Shown here one piece after another: positions 47,145-57,494 of a DNA stretch of 64,000 bases (its first letter is position 1; the number at the start of each line of letters is the position of its first letter). Both the position numbers and the translations under genes were made by a program. Location: contig CM039462.1 of NCBI GenBank assembly GCA_022414725.1, forward strand, positions 115,751,409 through 115,815,408. Reading direction: 5' to 3'. Under the pieces are notes generated by a model. It was not told the origin of the DNA. It made no database searches and saw nothing but the letters and a program-made list of their open reading frames with translations. The DNA comes from Microglena sp. YARC (taxonomy: Eukaryota; Chlorophyta; Chlorophyceae; Chlamydomonadales; Chlamydomonadaceae).

Positions 47145-49970
47145 ATGAATATCTGTTATTCCTTGCAGGCTGTGCTGGCCAATGTGAACGAATTGCCTGA
47201 CCTTGTGGAGACGCAGCCTGACGCACGATATGAAGCTAGGAACGAAGAGCGGCGTGGAATGGGAGTGGACTTGGACCTTGGCAAGGCTGCTTCTGTGAAG
47301 AGGGAGGCTGGACAGGCTGAGATCTCCATAGATATGTCCATGTTCAGCGGTCTAGGCCCAATCCTGGGTGAGCAAAGTGGAGAGCTGGATGTGTACAGCG
47401 AAAAGCTGGATGAGCACAGTGAGCCCTTCATATATGAGATGGCTGACATCCATACACTTTTTGCTGCGAGCGACCTCCATGATGAGAGGGCTGACCTCCA
47501 TGATGAGAGGTCTGAGCTCGATTCGAACTTCAGAGACACGGAGGCTGACCTTGCTGAGGAGGATGAGATATTAGCACCACACAAAGATGACAATGCAGCT
47601 ACCCCTTGCAGGAGCAAGGCTGCCATTGCTGTTCACCGTGATAGCTCGTCAGATTATATCAAAAGGTTGCAGGCTAACATGGCCTCACTCCTTGCTTTGT
47701 ACAAGGCTACCATAAGCAAGGCTACCGTTGCTGATGTCACTGCTTTGAGCAAGACCTACATTGACGATATCCGTGCTGCTTTTGAGGGTGAGATCGCCCG
47801 TTGCAATGCTAAGGTGGAGGCTGACAAGGCTGCTGTCCTTGCTGGGAGCAGAGCTGGCGTTGCCTCCCCCAATGCTAATATGGAAGCCTACCTCGCCGAT
47901 TTGTGTGCTCAGGTGCAGGCTAACAGAGGGAGCAAGGCTGACGTTGCCTTTGTCAATGCTAAGGCGGAGGCTGGCCCTGTCCGTTCTTGTGCTGGTGTCC
48001 CTGCTTGGAGTGGGGCTGACCTTGCAGCTGAGCGTGATAATATGGCAGTGCTGAGTGAGATCCTCAAACAGGTGCAGGCTAACATAGGGAGTGAGGCTGA
48101 CCTTGCAGCTGGGCGTGATAACGTGGCAGCACAGAGTGAGCTCTCCAACCAGGGGCACGCTAACAGTGCTGCTATCTGTGCTTCAAACGAGGCTGATCTT
48201 GCTGCTCACCCTGATGAGAGGGATGAGCTGGCGCAGGCTGACCTTAATAAGGAGGTAGAGAGATACCTACACAGCAATGCTTACAATGCCGCTGTCCAAG
48301 CTAGGCGAGAGGCTGACCTTGCTGCTCACCATGGCCATATTGCTGACCAAGGTGAGAGGGATGAGCAGGCGCAGGCTGACCTTGCTGCTCACCATGGCCA
48401 TATTGCTGACCAAGGTGAGAGGGATGAGCAGGCGCAGGCTGACCTTGCTGCTCACCATGGCCATATTGCTGACCAAGGTGAGAGGGATGAGCAGGCGCAG
48501 GCTGACCTTGCTGCTCACCATGGCCATATTGCTGACCAAGGTGAGAGGGATGAGCAGGCGCAGGCTGACCTTGCTGCTCACCATGGCCATATTGCTGACC
48601 AAGGTGAGAGGGATGATCAGGGGCAGGCTGACCTTGCTGCTCACCATGGCCATATTGCTGACCAAGGTGAGAGGGATGAGCAGGCGCAGGCTGACCTTAA
48701 TGAGGAGGTAGAGAGATGCCTACGGAGCAATGCTGGCAATGCTGCCTTCCATGCTAGGAGCGAAGCCGACCCTGCTGCTCACCATGATCATGCCTATCAC
48801 CATGATGAGAGGGCAAAGCAGAGTGAGTTCCCCCAACAGGGTCAGACTGCCAAAGGCTCTCTTCCAGGTTGGAGCACTGCTGACCTGGCACACCCCACTG
48901 CTGCCATAGGCTCTCTCCTAGGTTGGAGCACTGCTGACCTGGCACAGCCCATTGCTGCCAAAGGCTCTCTCCCAGGTTGGAGCACTGCTGACCTGGCACA
49001 CCCCACTGCTGCCAAAGGCTCTCTCCCAGGTTGGAGCACTGCTGACCTGGCACACCCCACTGCTGCCAAAGGCTCTCTCCCAGGTTGGAGCACTGCTGAC
49101 CTGGCACACCCCACTGCTGCCAAAGGCTCTCTCCCAGGTTGGAGCACTGCTGACCTGGCACACCCCACTGCTGCCAAAGGCTCTCTCCCAGGTTGGAGCA
49201 CTGCTGATGTGGCACACCCCACTGCTGCCAAAGGCTCTCTCCCAAGTTGGAGCACTGCTGACGTGGCACACCCCACTGCTGCCATAGGCTCTCTCCCAGG
49301 TTGGAGCACTGCTGACGTGGCACACCCCATTGCTGCCATAGGCTCTCTCCCAGTTTTGAGCACGGCTGACCTAGCACACCCCACTCCTGCCAAAGGCTCT
49401 ATTTTTGATTGGAACCCTGCTGAACTTGCTGCATTCAATGCAAACATGGAGGCTTGCTACTCTGCTATCCCTCCTTTAAGCAAGGTCGACCATGCATCTG
49501 ACCGTGATGACATGGAGGAGCAGATAGAGTTCCTTACTCAGGAGCAGGCTGACATTGCGGCTATCCCTGCTGGGAGCAAGGCTAACCTTGCTGCTTGGGC
49601 CGAGTCTTTGGTTGCCGATGATTTCCATGCTCAGGTGGAGGCTACGAATGCCGCTGTCCCTGCTAGGGGAGAGGCTGACCTTGCTGCTGAGCGCGATATC
49701 AAGGCACAGCAGGGCAAGCTCCTGGAACATGCGCTGGCTGGCACTGAAGCTCGCCTTGCTACTCAGCAGGCTAAGGTGCAGGCTGATAATGCTGCTATGC
49801 CTGCTTGGAGTGAGGCTAACGTTGCCTCTTTCCATGCTAACATGGAGGCTGGCCGTGCCGCAGACCGTGCTCAGAGAGCTAAGGTCCTCCATCACAGGGA
49901 GGCTGGCTGTTCTGCTTTCGGCGACACCGTATTTGGTACGATTGGGAACAAGAGAAGTTATGGATTTTGA
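47145..49970 (+). CDS. Ala/Asp/Glu-rich repeat protein, intact 941-codon ORF
   Basis: Open from the ATG at 47145 to the TGA at 49970. Residues 1-370 are imperfect repeats around EADLAA, with frequent Ala at helix-like spacing and acidic residues, probably alpha-helical or coiled coil. About 390-515 is six tandem 21-residue units (ADLAAHHGHIADQGERDEQAQ family, 63 bp each). About 570-750 is ten 18-residue units (GWSTADLAHPTAAKGSLP family). About 760-940 returns to degenerate EADLAA-type repeats. No signal peptide or membrane segment is seen. Upstream in-frame segments suggest the true start may be in an earlier exon. A just-out-of-frame continuation after the stop (FECLAHPTAVTVPRGRP) suggests the 3' end has shifted. 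The family is unknown. Substitutions against copy A look near-neutral, so coding function is not assured. Confidence 0.55.
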   Translation: MNICYSLQAVLANVNELPDLVETQPDARYEARNEERRGMGVDLDLGKAASVKREAGQAEISIDMSMFSGLGPILGEQSGELDVYSEKLDEHSEPFIYEMADIHTLFAASDLHDERADLHDERSELDSNFRDTEADLAEEDEILAPHKDDNAATPCRSKAAIAVHRDSSSDYIKRLQANMASLLALYKATISKATVADVTALSKTYIDDIRAAFEGEIARCNAKVEADKAAVLAGSRAGVASPNANMEAYLADLCAQVQANRGSKADVAFVNAKAEAGPVRSCAGVPAWSGADLAAERDNMAVLSEILKQVQANIGSEADLAAGRDNVAAQSELSNQGHANSAAICASNEADLAAHPDERDELAQADLNKEVERYLHSNAYNAAVQARREADLAAHHGHIADQGERDEQAQADLAAHHGHIADQGERDEQAQADLAAHHGHIADQGERDEQAQADLAAHHGHIADQGERDEQAQADLAAHHGHIADQGERDDQGQADLAAHHGHIADQGERDEQAQADLNEEVERCLRSNAGNAAFHARSEADPAAHHDHAYHHDERAKQSEFPQQGQTAKGSLPGWSTADLAHPTAAIGSLLGWSTADLAQPIAAKGSLPGWSTADLAHPTAAKGSLPGWSTADLAHPTAAKGSLPGWSTADLAHPTAAKGSLPGWSTADLAHPTAAKGSLPGWSTADVAHPTAAKGSLPSWSTADVAHPTAAIGSLPGWSTADVAHPIAAIGSLPVLSTADLAHPTPAKGSIFDWNPAELAAFNANMEACYSAIPPLSKVDHASDRDDMEEQIEFLTQEQADIAAIPAGSKANLAAWAESLVADDFHAQVEATNAAVPARGEADLAAERDIKAQQGKLLEHALAGTEARLATQQAKVQADNAAMPAWSEANVASFHANMEAGRAADRAQRAKVLHHREAGCSAFGDTVFGTIGNKRSYGF
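48306..48690. repeat. 63-bp coding minisatellite, 6 units
   Basis: Nearly identical 63-bp units around GACCTTGCTGCTCACCATGG and ATTGCTGACCAAGGTGAGAG. One unit has the changes GATCAGGGG. Block A has a single unit, so this is a recent expansion in B or a contraction in A, always in frame. Confidence 0.95.
48851..49395. repeat. 54-bp coding minisatellite, ~10 units (copy B)
   Basis: Same unit as 10915-11565. The central four units are identical at the protein level, indicating recent homogenisation. Confidence 0.92.
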
Positions 49971-50293
49971 GTGCCTGGCACACCCCACTGCTGTCACCGT
50001 GCCAAGAGGGAGACCGACCAACCGTGCCGCTCATGACTGCACTGACTGCTGAGCGGGCTGAGTTCCTCATACCGGGCAAGGGAGGCTGGCCTCGCTGCTG
50101 AACTGACTACTCCTTGAATTGACTCTTACTTGAATTGACTCCTTCTTGAATTGACTACTACTCCCTCCTGCTGACATGACCACTGCTGAATTGAATTTGA
50201 TTAATACATAGTTTTTCCGCTGTCTCTGGGCTGCTCATTGTCTTCCGATTCCAAGCCCACCTGTACGATACCCACGGAAACCAAGGGGCGTAC

Positions 50294-50680
50294 TATGCGG
50301 ATTAGACAGTTTCAAGACTTGTCCAGGGCAGTGCAAAGTATTGTCCATACTGAAATTCGTGATTGACTACAGCTGTCCCTAGCCTTGTGCGTTGATGGAC
50401 GCTGAAATGTGCATGACCTCGCTTTCTACCAAAGAAAATACCATCCCCAGACAAAATTATTGACCAGCTGAAAACTGACATAGGACAGTTCGAGCAAAGT
50501 TTCACATGCCTCTTGGAGTCGAGGCTGCATATGCGGTCAGGATGTTCCAGAAGTCTGGAGGTTAAGTGTTTTAGGATTGCTAATCTGGATTTGATTGGAC
50601 CAAGCGACATGCCACCGTGTGGGTCAACAGACGGACCCTCGTTGATTCCATGCATTCCATACTGGGATAAAATAAAATAA
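50294..50680 (+). other. Conserved open blocks 3' of the repeat ORF (copy B)
   Basis: 50294-50366 reads MRIRQFQDLSRAVQSIVHTE, then a stop. 50417-50680 reads LPKKIPSPDKIIDQLKTD, then GQFEQSFTCLLESRLH and continues to TAA. Copy A keeps the same peptides until its MITE, except that B has two extra bases (CATATGCGG against CATGCGG) that change the downstream frame. They look like exons of a plus-strand gene whose boundaries I cannot fix. Confidence 0.35.
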
Positions 50681-50742
50681 CACAGCCTGCCATTCGATTT
50701 TATAAATCCTTTCATAACAAAACATATGTATGGTGTCCCTTG

Positions 50743-50913
50743 CTGAGATTCCCGAATTTGAGTTTGTGCCGTGTCCTGGCTGGGCTGGATGTCAATCAAA
50801 TGTATGACCAGATCATTCAGCACATCCAGAAAGCCTCAAATAATGATGCTGCACCCACTGTTTACTTCTTGTTTAAGGGCCTGAGAGCTATGATGCTGTT
50901 TACTGGCACCTAA
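50743..50913 (+). CDS. Putative terminal exon, unknown gene (copy B)
   Basis: 57 codons ending at TAA 50911-50913 and reading LRFPNLSLCRVLAGLDVNQM, then DQIIQHIQKASNNDAAPT and YFLFKGLRAMMLFTGT. Same frame and end as 13364-13534. It may be the last exon of the gene that includes the Ala-rich repeats. Family not recognised. Confidence 0.4.
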   Translation: MRFPNLSLCRVLAGLDVNQMYDQIIQHIQKASNNDAAPTVYFLFKGLRAMMLFTGT

Positions 50914-51065
50914 ACGTGCTGTCGTTGTTGTTGCCAGGTAGCACTACCGCTTAGAATGATGCCCATGCATATGATGCTGTTTACTGGCACCTAAACGTGT
51001 TGTTGTTGTTGTTCTTGTTGTTGTCAGGTAGCACTACCGCTTAGAATGATGCCCATGCATGTGTA
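50888..51065. repeat. Tandem repeat of ~80-90 bp, 2 units (copy B)
   Basis: Same unit as 13505-13835, with two copies and a longer (GTT)n in the second. Confidence 0.85.
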
Positions 51066-52280
51066 CATATATTATATATATGGTGCTCCTCCAAAGCTTC
51101 CGCTCTCATGCATTTTCTTCAGTTGCTGGCATTCATGTATCCTTGAATCCTTAATACTGAGACCATGCAAGATTGTAGAACTCACCATGGCAGTCTTTTA
51201 TTGTACTTGATTAGTTGAAAAGGTATTATCGGTGAACAATATTGTTTGCTTATTTTATTCCTTGCGCGTACTTAGTGGTATATAACAATGTAACTTCTGC
51301 CTTCTGACCGGAATTGGACGGGCATCACACTACCATGGTTGTTCAGGACGCTGCTTCCTGCGTCGCAGACGAAATGTCGAAGTGCCTGTTACATTGCAGA
51401 CGCAACACGGGGAGGGTATGTTGCGTCGCAGGCACAGATCCAGTGGGAAGGGACCGTTGCATCTCAGAGGGCCTGGGTGCGTCGCTTACGCAGCTTTGTG
51501 AAGGGGGGGGGGGGGGGGTCCGTTGCGTTGCAGATTCAGATTTTGAAACCGGTTGCGTCTCAAGAAGCAGATTTTGAAACAGGCTGTGTTTCGACAAGCA
51601 GACATGGGGCTCCCCTGCGAAAGATCGTTACATAACCTCAGCAAATCGGTGACGAGAGAGGACAGCAGCACAGCCTGCCTACCACCTCATTTTACAACAG
51701 GAAGTATGAGCAACCCCTGAGAGAGAAAGATCGTTACTTAAACTCAGCAAGTCAGCAGTGCCACAGACTTCGCACTGTCCAATTCCAATTATCAGAGATA
51801 AAGTGTTACAGAACATTTCCCCGGCATTCCAACAAATTACAGGAAGGCCACTGTCTTACCCTCGGTAGGTATGATACAGGTATGTAACGTACATCAAAAA
51901 GCTACGTTTTAATTTAGTTGTCTCCCTAGATTCTTATTCTAACCCAAGTACCTAACATATATAGATGATTCCAAATAGTAGGGTGCCCTGGCGGGTGCCC
52001 TGGATGTCGGCCCCGGGGGTGGGATATGGTACACGATGGCTTCTGAGTTTGTAGTTCAGTTGTCTAAAATTGTTACATTTCTTGTCGAATGTTGAAAAAT
52101 ATGACAAAGTTGTCCACGTGGGTATGCCAAGTTGAAACGACGTGCAGCGAGATACATTTGCTAATTGCAATTGCCAACAACTTGATTGTCTGAAATATTG
52201 AACGCAGATTGTAACAATACCGGAACAAGGCCACAAGACAGCAATGCGTGTATCCTGGAACAAGCGCACAAGACAGTGAA
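51066..52280. other. Block B spacer with empty LINE site; no gene
   Basis: Counterpart of 13836-14758 joined directly to 17044-17245. The join at about 51950-51965 (CCTAACATATATAGATGATT) is the uninterrupted LINE target. 51320-51610 holds the GTTGCGTCGCAG repeat and a poly-G run. Confidence 0.7.
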
Positions 52281-52284
52281 CTAC

Positions 52285-52483
52285 TAAGTTGGTCGCTTAC
52301 TTTGGGGATGAGCAGCCTAAAGTAATCATCTGCCCTCCTCCTGTCCAGCACCCTCAGCGCTCCTCCACTTGCACTATCCTGGAATATATAGAAATCATGG
52401 CCCACACCTTCGATAGCATCCACTACATTTGTAACACTCATGGGGGGGTCGTTTCCACCACCTTGGTGTGGTGCGTGTATCAT
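52285..52483 (-). pseudogene. PSRP1/long-HPF C-terminal domain exon, degenerate copy B1
   Basis: Minus strand: PMSVTNVVDAIEGVGHDFY, then GGALRVLDRRRADDYFRL and LIPK. As in A1, one extra base in a C run precedes PMSV. The upstream TKVVETT is readable only in the adjacent frame. The terminal stop seen in A1 is absent. Confidence 0.6.
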
Positions 52484-52512
52484 AGAACAAGGCCACAGGA
52501 CAGCAATACGCT

Positions 52513-52607
52513 CTACCAGGTGTGTGCTCTAGATTTGGGGATGAGCAGCCCGAAACCATCACCAGCCCCCCTTGGGTACAGCACCCTCCGCGCCCCTTCA
52601 CGTTCTG
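52513..52607 (-). pseudogene. PSRP1/long-HPF C-terminal domain, 3' fragment B2
   Basis: Only the last ~30 codons remain, reading RVLYPRGAGDGFGLLIPKSR to a TAG. It is an additional tandem copy without an equivalent in block A. Confidence 0.55.
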
Positions 52608-52645
52608 TCACAAAATGGAACAAGGCCACAAGGCAGCAATGCGCT

Positions 52646-52855
52646 CTACCAGGTTTTGGCTCTAGATTTGGGGATGAGCAGCCCACAACCAACACCAGCC
52701 TTATTTCAGTATAGCAGTCTCGGTGCCCCTTCACTGTCACTATCCAGGAACACACAAAAGTCGTGGCCCACACCTTCGATCGCATCCACTGCATTCGACA
52801 CACTCATGGGGATCGTCTCCACCGCCACGGTGCGCTGGATCATCTCTGGGTACTC
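52646..52855 (-). pseudogene. PSRP1/long-HPF C-terminal domain exon with nonsense mutation (B3)
   Basis: Orthologous position to 17945-18154: same 210-bp length, same acceptor-like CCCAG and same terminal TAG. It reads EYPEMIQRTVAVETIPMS, then VDAIEGVGHDFCVF, but a TGA after RLLY truncates the domain before the conserved YRR/GFGL strand. Confidence 0.65.
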
Positions 52856-52864
52856 CTGGGCCAA

Positions 52865-53070
52865 TATTGTTTCCTTTTGGGGCTACTGATGGCAGCTTCC
52901 AGTCAGCTCCATCAGCCAGCCGCTGGGTCAAGCCCAAAGTAATCAGATTCATTGGAGTGGCTGTCGTCTCAGCTTTCAGGCGCACTAGCTAGCTTTTGGT
53001 TGGACCCAAGGACGGGTACAGGGAGCTGCATAGAAGCTGACATGTGTAGCCCAAAAGATTAACAATGTTG
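52865..53070. repeat. Dispersed ~200-bp repeat (block B copy)
   Basis: Same family as 18165-18365, 8746-8840 and 46331-46565. Confidence 0.5.
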
Positions 53071-53089
53071 GCAAACTCCGAGAATTCAT

Positions 53090-53402
53090 GACGGAGAGCC
53101 TCCTGCAATGATGATGATGTTCAAAAGTCCCCCTTGACTACCCCAGGCCACAGGCACCTTCGAAGCTTGGAGCAGCTCGAAGCCTGGAGCAGCAGCTTTG
53201 AACAATCGAATCATTCCATCTGCATCCTCATCAATGCATTCAGGGATTTGTTTCAGCTACCAGCAGCAGCTTCTAGGCAGCTAACGGAGGAGAGCCTCCT
53301 GCAATGATGATGATGCTCAAAAGTCCCCCAAGCCACAGGCACATTCGGAGCCCAGTAGGTCACCAGGAAAAATCGAATCATTCTTATCCTCATCCTCATC
53401 CA
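53090..53402. repeat. Block B remnant of the ~328-bp tandem array
   Basis: Two units start at GAGAGCCTCCTGCAATGATG (about 53094 and 53292). The second breaks off within TCCTCATCCTCATC at about 53400, where retrotransposon sequence begins. The array resumes at about 58205. Confidence 0.8.
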
Positions 53403-53468
53403 TTTTATTGCCAGAGCTGAGGTTGACAAGAGAGCCCTCATAAGCGGACGCAAGTTATCAGCTGCTCG

Positions 53469-53846
53469 TTGAGTACCATTCGTGTATCGACCATCAGCGG
53501 AAGCATTTTTGAATGCTTGCCCAGTAACCCCAGTGACATCGCCTCCTACGAGTCAAACTCTTTGCCCTCACACCATCTTCAGTCTACACCTGGATTGCCT
53601 ACTTTGAAGCTGCTCTCCTACTCCGCGGTTGAGCCCACCTCCACCACTCAACGAACCACCTGTCCCTGCGCCCAGACCCCTCCCTCCACGATTGCCGCCA
53701 CCTCCCTCCACCCTTCCGCCGCTCAAATACCCCTCTCTGTCTACGACCCGATCTCAACACGAGTCAACCTATTTATTCCCTCTTCATCTTCCATAGACAC
53801 TTCTTCTCTTCCTGGGATGACGTCATCTCTACCAGCCTCGAGGTGA
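53469..53846 (+). other. Ser/Thr/Pro-rich ORF at the position of gag
   Basis: 125 codons ending in an ATGA overlap with the pol ORF start at 53843. The composition is Ser/Thr/Pro-rich. No Gag helices or CCHC knuckle are recognisable. It may be a remnant of gag or of a leader in another frame. Confidence 0.3.
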
Positions 53847-56800
53847 TGTTCAACTCCCCTCAGGGGTTTTCCCAGTCGCAACTGCTCAGATATGCCACCC
53901 AGTTCATTCTAGCACACCTCTCCCCAGCACTCAAAGCTGCCTACAGGCAACAATTCCCTGCAGACCCCAATGCTTTGATGCTCCCACTCAGATCCATATA
54001 TGCACCCTCTCCACCCACTTCATATGCATTAAATGCATCCAAACGCACACACCGCAACTGGATCATAGACTCTGGAGCCACCTCTCACATGACAGGTCAC
54101 CGTGACCTCCTAGAAGATATTAGAGATGTCCTCCCCATGACTATCCAAACTGCATCTGGTACAACCACTGTCACTCAAGTTGGGACAGCCACCATCATGG
54201 GGGATAAAGGAACCACTCACAAGCTTCGTAACGTACACCTGAACACAGATCCTACCACCCCCAACTTGTTCTCCATGGCTACCGCCATTAAAGCAAGCCC
54301 CACTATGAAAGTAGAGTTCGACTCAGACAGATGCATCATGACCATCAACAACAAGTCTCTCTTGACTGTACCCAAAAAGAGAAACCTCTGCCTTGTGCCC
54401 ACCATCAGGCCTGACTGCACTATTATTCAAGGTAGCTCTAGGGACATTGCTATGGCAGCCATCCCTCGCATTGCCGCTCAGACAGCAGAACTTTACCATA
54501 CCCGACTAGGTCACCTAGACTACAGTAGCCTAGCTAGGATGGCATCTGAGGGCATGGTCATTGGCATGGACACCAAAGCATCTGCATTCAACAAAATGAA
54601 GAAGAAAACCTGTGAGATCTGTGTCCTCTCTAAAATGGACAAGAATACCTACCCCACATCTCACACCTGTGCAACCCGCCTCATGGCCATCCTGCACATT
54701 GATATGAGTGGTATCATGAAAATTCCTAGCCTCAATGGCAGCCTGTACTTCCAAGGTATCCTGAATGACCACTCCAAACACTCTATAGTAACCTTCCACA
54801 AAACCAAAGACACTGTAGCCAAAGATACCATCATCGAGCTAGAGAGATATGAAGTCATGACAGAAAACAAGATAGGAAAGATTTTCTGCGACAACGGATC
54901 TGAATACACCTGCAACAAGTTCACCAACTGGTGCAAAAAGAAAGGCATCACCCTCCAGTTCACAGTTCCTGTAAAACCCTCCACAAATGGGGCTGCAGAA
55001 CGCCTCAACCGCACATTGCATGACAGATCCACAGCCCTCCTGCTCTCATCCAAATTCCCCAACAGATACTGGGCTGAGATGGTCAAAAATGCCAGTGTTC
55101 AGAAACCTTCTCCCACCTCTGAGTCTGACAAAACTCCCTACGAAATGTTCCATGGTGTCAAACCAAAGATTGATCATCTCAGAACCATTGGTTGCACTGC
55201 ATATGTCCACATCCCACCTAAGACCAGGGCATGGAAGTTCTCCCCCTCAGTTAAAATCACTAGGCTCATTGGATACTCAGAGAAAAGGAAAGCCTACAGA
55301 GTAGTTGACTCTGACCACAAGATCTTTGATGATAGAGACATCACCTTCAATGAGTTTGAAAACCTAGCAGGAAAAGATGGTTTCCCAGGTCCAGATGCTG
55401 TAGTCCTAGGAATTCATGAAGAAGATACCCCTCTTGAACCAGATGAGGACAACGACCCCACAGTCCTCTTACTCAAGGAACTGGAGGACATGGAAGAGCA
55501 TCAGGCCAGGCTCCTCAGACACAGAGAAGCCCCTCCAAACTGGGGCTCCCCCAGTGAACATGACATCTCACACACTCCCAGCACTATCCAGCAAGCATCT
55601 TTCCTGCCCTAATCAAGTGCACAAAACCCCAACAACACTGTGAAACAGGTCCTTAAACATAACCCTGCACTTTCTCATGCTGCCGACCCTATCAGCCCAG
55701 CACCAGATCATGACACCCATGCACATGCACATGCACTGCCAGACCCTTGCATTCCTCCCCCAGACACCAGCATGGCCACTCAGCCACGAAGATCTAGAAG
55801 GGAAAGAAATGCTCCCAATTGCTTGGCCTTCCTAGCTGCTGACCAGGTAGTGATACCCAAAAATGAGAGAGAAGCCCTGGCAGGCCCTCAATCAGCAGAA
55901 TGTAGAGCTGCCATGCTTGAAGAACTGGCAGCCCTTTCAGATATGAACAACTGGACACTGTCAGAGCTGCCACAGGGATCCAAATCCATTGGAACAAAGT
56001 GGGTCTTTGACATTAAGCAATCAGTTGAGGGAGAGATTGTGCAGTACAAAGCACGACTAGTTGCCAAAGGCTATGCTCAGCGCCCTGGCATGGACTATGA
56101 TGAGGTCTTTGCTCCAGTTGCCAAGCATGCAACCATTCGCTTCATCCTCTCCATGGCTGCAGACCCCTCAGCACACTTGGCCCAGTTGGATATATCCACT
56201 GCATTCCTCAACGGCGTGGTTGAAGAAGAATTGTATTGCACTCAGCCACCTGGATTCGAGAAGGACCATTGAGTCTGCTGCACGTGGAAATGTCTCTATG
56301 GCCTCAAGCAAGCATCTCGCCAGTAGTACCTCAAGGTCAAGGAGGACATGACAGCCATTGGATTCAGAGAAGTTGATGTGGACCAAGGACTAATCATCCT
56401 GCCTGGCCCATCCACCAAACCCCTCATCTGGGTCCTCCTCTGGGTTGACGATTTCCTCCTGCTCTCCTTTGACAAGGACATCCTCCAGCAGTATAAAGAC
56501 ACCATCATGAAACTCTACAAGACCAGAGACCTTGGAGAGCCATCTGTCTTTGTAGGCTATGAAATAACCAGAGATGCATCAGCTGGTACCCTCCACATCT
56601 GCCAATCCCGGTTCATCCAAGACCTCCTCAGAGCCAACAACATACTCCCCGAGCCTAACAGCACCAGGTTTACAATCCCTAACCAACCTGATGCGCTACT
56701 CCCCTACCCTGAAAAGGGAACACCAGCCACTGGCCTCCCTCTTGCCCAGATTGTAGGCTCCCTCAACTACCTGGCAGTCAACACCAGACCAGACATTGCC

Positions 56801-57494
56801 CAGGCTGTCAACAGATTGGCCAGACACCGTGCCCACCCCCTGCATGATCACATGGAAGCTGTAACTGGCATCCTGCAATACCTCTCCAACACCCCTTACC
56901 ATGGCCATGGAATCCATGGCCATGGCCATGGAATCTCCAACACCCCTTACCATGGCCATGGAATCACTTACACCCACTCCAAGAAACTCCTCATTGGGTA
57001 CTGTGACTCAGACCATGCAGCCTGCCCTATCTCAAGGAAGTCCACCACAGGCTTTGTATTCCTCAACCAGGGGGGAGCCATCTCATCATGGCTCCCCCCA
57101 TGGTTGAGGAAGAGTTGGGCATCCAAAATCCAAGCCTCTGCCACAGCTGTCCACCACAGAAGCAGAATTCATGGCAGCCACCTCTGCAGCCCAAGAGGGA
57201 ATGTGGTTGAGGAAGCTTCAATTCTCTGCTACAGGCACCATGCCCCCTGCCCTCACCATTAATGGTGACAATCAGGCTGCACTGAGTGCATGGAACCAAG
57301 AGAAACTTTCCTCACGTCTCATGGATACCAGATTCTACTTCCTCAAGGAACAGTCCAAGAAAGAAGGCATCAAGCTCAACTGGATCCCCATTGCTGCCAA
57401 CATGGCTGACATGCTCACCAAGGCCCTTCCCAGGTCCAAGTTCTGTGACTTCAGAGAGCAGATTGGCTGCATTGGAAAAGCCTACAGATACTAG
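53843..57494 (+). pseudogene. Copia pol: protease-integrase-RT-RNase H, broken
   Basis: Protease DSGATSHMTG at residues 76-85. Pre-integrase HHCC at H219, H224, C257 and C260. Integrase D287 (HIDMSG), D350 (CDNGSEY) and E386 (NGAAERLNR). Reverse transcriptase KARLVAKGYAQRPGMDYDEV, LDISTAFLNG and VDDFLLL. RNase H TGFVFLNQGGAI and, in another frame, DMLTKALP near the end. All of it up to about 57060 is one frame carrying three stops: TAA 55610-55612, TGA 56270-56272 and TAG 56324-56326, the last in place of a Trp in LYGLKQASRQ. A palindromic insertion at 57062-57108 precedes a frame change, after which RNase H runs to 57494. A short in-frame duplication adds HGHG-rich residues at 56890-56965. 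Nonfunctional. Confidence 0.9.
57062..57108. repeat. Palindromic insertion in RNase H
   Basis: Left arm 57062-57081 (CTCAACCAGGGGGGAGCCAT), 6-base loop CTCATC, right arm 57088-57108 complementary with a single-base difference. It sits where copia elements normally read straight through AIS(W/S), and the frame changes here or shortly after. Confidence 0.85.

Larger units (their letters stand above)
43880..53090. repeat. Segmental duplication, block B (paired with 5900-18365)
   Basis: Direct-orientation copy of block A; segment pairs are listed in the block A entry. B lacks A's MITE, SINE and LINE and preserves their empty sites. It carries an extra 885-bp insertion at 44880-45764. It has fewer ~80-bp units (2 against 4), more 63-bp coding repeats (6 against 1) and fewer 54-bp repeats (10 against 12). 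Confidence 0.9.

Noticed and set aside
53440..53470. Copia primer-binding site in GTTATCAGCTGCTCG
   Set aside because: Only TATCAG matches the usual initiator-Met complement, and no LTR end precedes it.
55610..56326. Reassigned stop codons in the copia pol
   Set aside because: TAA, TGA and TAG all occur, and the element has other lesions, so decay is simpler.
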